The position numbers were made by a program, and so were the translations under genes. The notes under the pieces were generated by a model. That model did not search any database. It was not told the origin of the DNA and saw only the letters and a list, made by a program, of their open reading frames with translations. A stretch of 9,296 nt of DNA from the NCBI GenBank assembly GCA_028718465.1, contig JAQULX010000085.1, positions 1 to 9,296 on the forward strand, read 5' to 3'. Source of the stretch: Dehalococcoidales bacterium. GTDB lineage: Bacteria; Chloroflexota; Dehalococcoidia; Dehalococcoidales; UBA3254. Shown here in pieces: positions 6,551 to 9,296 of the stretch (the first letter of the stretch is position 1; every line of letters begins with the position of its first letter).

Positions 6551-6556
6551 AAGGAG
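6551..6556 (+). promoter_or_regulatory. Shine-Dalgarno site placing the MFS start at a non-standard codon
   Basis: AAGGAG lies five bases before ATT (6562) and eight bases before ATA (6565). There is no ATG, GTG or TTG in the transporter frame within usable distance. The first standard codon in frame is GTG 6625, which is 68 bases away with no site of its own. Confidence 0.7.
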
Positions 6557-6564
6557 CTTTCATT

Positions 6565-7767
6565 ATAAAGAAGTTTATAGTTCTCTGGACCAGCCAGGCC
6601 TTTTCTATTTTCGGCAGCACTATTGTGGAATTTGCCCTGGCCTGGTTTCTGACGATAGAAACCGGATCGGCGACAGTGCTGGCGACAGCCCTGATGGTAG
6701 CTCTTTTACCCCAGATTATCCTGGGGCCGGTTATCGGCCCTTATGTAGACCGCTGGAACCGCAAGCGAATCATGATTCTGGCTGACCTGTCCATCGCCTT
6801 GATCACCGGCGGCCTGATAGCGCTATTTATCCTGGACGTTGTCCAGGTGTGGCATATTTATCTATCCATGGTGTTGAGGGCTATCGGACAGACTTTCCAT
6901 TTTCCGGCCATGACAGCGGCAATTCCTATGATAGTCCCAGAAAGGCATTTGTCCCGGGCTGCAGGTATGAACCAGATATTGTATGGGGCTACCGGTATTG
7001 CCGGGCCCCCGGCAGGCGCCTTCCTTCTGGGGGTACTGCCCATGCAGGGAGTACTGGCGGTAGATATCATCACTGCTCTTATCGCCATAGGCTGCCTGCT
7101 CCCCTTGCTTATACCTGAACCGGTGCGGTCCGCTTCGGCTGGCAAGGTCTCCGTCTTCACCGAGATAGCCGGTGGATTCCGCTATATCTGGGCTTGGCGC
7201 GGTCTGACACTGATCATAGGTTTATATGCTTTGATCACTTTGTTCCTGTATCCGCCTTATATCCTGATGCCGATCCTGGTTACCGAACATCTCGGCGGCG
7301 ATGTGCTCAAGCTGGGCTGGCTTCAGTCAGCTTTCGGGCTGGGAATGATTGCAGGCGGTCTTGCCCTGGGGATCTGGGGCGGATTCAAGCGCCGTATCGT
7401 TACCGCGATAATGGGAGTGATCCTGTCCGGCATCGCCACACTGGGACTGGGGTTCACTACTTTGAGCCTGTTCCTTCTGGGTGTGGGCGCCAATTTCCTG
7501 GTCGGGTTCGGGCTTTCCATGGCTGATGGCCCGATCATGGCCGCGCTCCAGTCCCTGGTAGCCAAAGATATTCAGGGACGCATTTTCTCCTTACTGGGCT
7601 CAATCAGCGCCGCCATGACCCCGATCGGTCTGGCATTTGCCGGACCCCTGGCGGATACCATCGGCATTCACACCCTGTTTCTAATAGCCGGCGTAGCTAC
7701 CATAATAATCGGGCTGGTGTCCTTTTTCATACCGCCCCTGATGAACCTGGAGAAAAGGTCCGCATAG
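6565..7767 (+). CDS. MFS transporter, drug-efflux/EntS-like (MFS_3-type), probable ATA start
   Basis: This 400-residue protein is a major facilitator superfamily exporter with about twelve membrane helices, normal in length for the MefA/EntS-like group. It has motif A between helices 2 and 3 (GPYVDRWNRKR, residues 58-68, with Asp62 and Arg63), a central break near 160-170 (IPEPVRSASAGKVSV) and a C-terminal half ending FIPPLMNLEKRSA. Standard starts in frame begin only at GTG 6625, inside helix 1. The 20 codons upstream of it encode a typical family N-terminus (KKFIVLWTSQAFSIFGST), so the real start should be ATA 6565 or ATT 6562 behind AAGGAG. Proton-driven drug or metabolite export is expected, but the substrate is unknown. 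The gene stands alone, divergent from the small membrane protein and convergent with lgt. A sequencing error or a start-codon mutation is a possible alternative. Confidence 0.85.
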   Translation: MKKFIVLWTSQAFSIFGSTIVEFALAWFLTIETGSATVLATALMVALLPQIILGPVIGPYVDRWNRKRIMILADLSIALITGGLIALFILDVVQVWHIYLSMVLRAIGQTFHFPAMTAAIPMIVPERHLSRAAGMNQILYGATGIAGPPAGAFLLGVLPMQGVLAVDIITALIAIGCLLPLLIPEPVRSASAGKVSVFTEIAGGFRYIWAWRGLTLIIGLYALITLFLYPPYILMPILVTEHLGGDVLKLGWLQSAFGLGMIAGGLALGIWGGFKRRIVTAIMGVILSGIATLGLGFTTLSLFLLGVGANFLVGFGLSMADGPIMAALQSLVAKDIQGRIFSLLGSISAAMTPIGLAFAGPLADTIGIHTLFLIAGVATIIIGLVSFFIPPLMNLEKRSA

Positions 7768-7863
7768 CGCTGGACGGCGGCGCCGGTTCTGCTTTAACAT
7801 GTATGCCAGGTGGAGATGTATGAGAACATCCTGTCAATAGATGGTATAAACGCGCCAAAAACC

Positions 7864-8682
7864 TTAAATCCCGGCTGGCGGTTCGGCTAAGGCTTCCGGC
7901 TGGTTCTGCCTGTTCCACCTGACCCGCAGGATGATGATGGGGACGGTGATTAAAAGGACTATCAAAGCGATAACCTGGGCCTGGTGCATGCCGAAAAGGA
8001 ATGGAGTGCCCTCGCGGATGAACTCAATGCCGAAACGCCAGGCCGCATAGAGGGCGTAGTAAACGGTGAATAAAGCGCCGTCCGGCTTGAGCCTGCCTCT
8101 AAGTAAAAGAAGGACGCCGAAGACAGCCAGGTCATAGAAAATTTCGAAGACCTGGGTCGGCAGAACGGGTATGCCCAGCGGCCCGTAGCTGTTCGGGTGA
8201 GTGTATATAACCGCCAGAGGGGAATGTGATTCCAGTCCATAGCAGCAGCCGTTAAAGGTGCAGCCGACCCTTCCGATGGCCTGGGACAAGATAATCCCCG
8301 GAGCAATCAGGTCGCCGAAACGGGCGAAGCTGAATTGCCGACTGATCCGGCTGTAAATCCAGACGCCGATAGTGGCCCCGATGACCGCTCCCCAGATGGT
8401 CAGGCCTTCCCCACTGATGATCCGGCCCGGGTTATGCAGATAATATTGCCACTGGTCTATTACATGCAGGAGCTTGGAAAAGACCACGCCGGATGGAATT
8501 CCTATCAGGGCGGCGGTGAAAACCGCATCAGGGCTGAGGACCCCGACCTTTTTGTTCTGCCAGGCTACCCACCCCACCACAGTGGCCACCGCCAGGGCCA
8601 CCATCAGTCCGTACCAGCCGATGCTGAACGGGCCGATAGTAAAAATAACCGGGTCTATATCAATATAAAAAGCTGTTTCCAT
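7864..8682 (-). CDS. lgt: Prolipoprotein diacylglyceryl transferase
   Basis: This 272-residue integral membrane enzyme attaches diacylglycerol from phosphatidylglycerol to the lipobox cysteine of prelipoproteins, the first step of lipoprotein maturation. It shows the Lgt signature GRVGCTFNGCCYG (137-149) with Arg138 and Asn144, an N-terminal SIGWYGLM block (20-27), LPTQVFE (174-180) and the late R-FGIEFIRE block (216-224). Around seven membrane segments are visible and the length is typical. The HGG stretch found in E. coli Lgt, containing His103, reads Trp97-Gly-Ala here (LTIWGAVIG). Non-His variants occur in Actinobacteria as far as I recall, so activity is still expected. ATG 8682 follows GGTGAG closely. 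The gene begins 52 bases after the ftsY stop on the same strand, so the two probably form an operon. The product ends with a Pro-rich tail (PEALAEPPAGI). Confidence 0.95.
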   Translation of the reverse strand: METAFYIDIDPVIFTIGPFSIGWYGLMVALAVATVVGWVAWQNKKVGVLSPDAVFTAALIGIPSGVVFSKLLHVIDQWQYYLHNPGRIISGEGLTIWGAVIGATIGVWIYSRISRQFSFARFGDLIAPGIILSQAIGRVGCTFNGCCYGLESHSPLAVIYTHPNSYGPLGIPVLPTQVFEIFYDLAVFGVLLLLRGRLKPDGALFTVYYALYAAWRFGIEFIREGTPFLFGMHQAQVIALIVLLITVPIIILRVRWNRQNQPEALAEPPAGI

Positions 8683-8734
8683 TGCTCACCATCGAATTTC
8701 AGTAAAATCATCTGGATCAAATCACAAATAAAAA

Positions 8735-9296
8735 CTAGGTACTCAATGCTTCGACAAAAGCCCGGGCCTCGAAGGCGGCTATATCCTCCGGGTGTTCGCC
8801 TATTCCTATATATTTAACAGGGATTTTCAACTGATCGCAAATTGCCAGTGCGATGCCGCCCCTGGCCGTGCCGTCAAGCTTGGCCAGGAAGATACCGGTC
8901 ACGCTGGAGGCTTCGGCAAAGCTTTTGGCCTGCAAGAGGCCGTTCTGTCCGGTCGTGGCATCCAGGACCAGGAGCACTTCATGCGGAGCAGATGGATCAA
9001 CCTTGCCGGCCACCCGTTTGATTTTCTTCAACTCCTCCATCAGATTAAACCGGGTATGCAGGCGTCCGGCTGTATCTATAATCAGCAAATCCGCCTGCCG
9101 GCTTTTAGCGGCGGCCAGGGCATCGTATACCACTGCCCCGGGATCCGCCCCCGGTTGATGGGCCACGATATCCACGCCGGTCCTCTCAGCCCAGGTCCGG
9201 AGCTGGTCTATGGCCGCTGCGCGAAATGTATCACCGGCGGCCAGGATAACGCTCTTGCCTTCATTCCTGGCCTGATACGCCAGCTTGGCGATGGAG
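8735..9296 (-). CDS. ftsY: Signal recognition particle receptor FtsY, C-terminal part of GTPase (5' end outside window)
   Basis: This is the end of the NG-domain GTPase that docks the signal recognition particle and its ribosome at the membrane. The frame remains open to the window edge; the GTG at 9175 is internal. Residues before it read [15 protein letters not shown], the conserved insertion-box block of SRP GTPases. Further motifs are G3 [28 protein letters not shown], the G4-type [10 protein letters not shown], and [11 protein letters not shown] with a final FVEAL. The C-terminal wording (GIGE, short tail ending ALST) points to FtsY rather than Ffh, which would continue into a Met-rich M domain. 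The P-loop and N domain lie beyond base 9296. lgt follows 52 bases downstream on the same strand. A stop at TAG (8735-8737) gives the usual C-terminus. Confidence 0.95.
   Translation of the reverse strand, partial: SIAKLAYQARNEGKSVILAAGDTFRAAAIDQLRTWAERTGVDIVAHQPGADPGAVVYDALAAAKSRQADLLIIDTAGRLHTRFNLMEELKKIKRVAGKVDPSAPHEVLLVLDATTGQNGLLQAKSFAEASSVTGIFLAKLDGTARGGIALAICDQLKIPVKYIGIGEHPEDIAAFEARAFVEALST

Larger units (their letters stand above)
6246..6564. other. 319-base intergenic region between divergent genes, no gene seen
   Basis: I find no supportable gene or RNA here. It must hold the promoters of the small membrane protein operon (-) and the transporter (+). Visible small elements are the inverted repeat CCTGA-GATTA-TCAGG (6362-6376), a CTACAG pair 13 bases apart (6378-6383, 6391-6396), an AAGCTCT pair 25 bases apart (6416-6422, 6441-6447) and the palindrome ATCCGGAT (6498-6505). 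Any of these could be regulator sites. All are short enough to occur by chance. Confidence 0.6.

Noticed and set aside
7768..7863. Possible terminator between the MFS gene and lgt: CGGCGCCG (7778-7785) and GATGT/ACATC (7815-7830)
   Set aside because: The first is a palindrome with no loop. The second has a short stem and no T-run on either strand. Convergent termination is expected here but not visible.
8335..8817. 160-codon open frame on the + strand across lgt and the ftsY end
   Set aside because: It is a shadow of lgt and ftsY, with a proline- and arginine-rich translation lacking any domain pattern.
9175..9175. GTG at 9175 as the start of a short GTPase gene
   Set aside because: The frame continues upstream to the window edge with conserved FtsY sequence ([15 protein letters not shown]), so this GTG is an internal valine codon.
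1..9296. tRNA, rRNA, riboswitch, CRISPR array, insertion sequence or phage remnants
   Set aside because: I read both strands for clover-leaf tails, spaced repeats, transposase or integrase motifs and terminal inverted repeats and found none.

Overview
The window is ordinary bacterial chromosome at moderate GC. It is densely packed, with eleven protein genes and no RNA genes, insertion sequences, CRISPR arrays or phage genes that I could recognise. TTG and GTG starts are common, Shine-Dalgarno sites are good, and housekeeping genes dominate. The wording of the LexA helix-turn-helix and of Lgt, together with the GC content, fits Chloroflexota, possibly Dehalococcoidia. That placement is an inference from protein style, not a measured phylogeny.

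Positions 1-3241 hold five genes on the + strand. They are the 3' end of a long RelA/SpoT-type (p)ppGpp synthetase/hydrolase, rpsT (ribosomal protein S20), the SOS repressor lexA, a small class II aldolase/adducin-family enzyme, and ilvE (branched-chain aminotransferase). The relA-rpsT gap is only 31 bases. lexA, the aldolase and ilvE each follow an intergenic space of 80-130 bases with plausible promoters; the best is a perfect TATAAT ahead of ilvE. A GC-containing hairpin at 3267-3306 separates ilvE from the convergent genes that follow.

Positions 3320-6245 are a compact three-gene run on the - strand. In transcription order it is a 79-residue membrane protein (GTG start, strong Shine-Dalgarno), a metallo-beta-lactamase-fold hydrolase, and a large radical SAM protein with an N-terminal B12-binding-like domain (TIGR03960-like). 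The hydrolase and radical SAM genes lie 17 bases apart, so they are probably co-translated. None of the three has an assigned substrate, which makes this the least explained part of the window.

Positions 6246-6564 carry no gene that I can support. An MFS drug-efflux-type transporter follows on the + strand. Its conserved N-terminus reads 20 codons upstream of the first standard start codon and stops at an ATA (or ATT) codon placed correctly behind AAGGAG, so this gene probably uses a rare start codon.

Positions 7864-9296 are on the - strand: the 3' part of ftsY (signal recognition particle receptor, cut by the window edge) followed by lgt (prolipoprotein diacylglyceryl transferase). Both serve protein export and lipoprotein maturation at the cytoplasmic membrane.

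I do not see convincing evidence of a new defence, mobile or biosynthetic system. The best leads are the non-canonical start of the transporter, the radical SAM/hydrolase/membrane-protein operon with its C-terminal cysteine cluster, and possible operator sequence in front of lexA.
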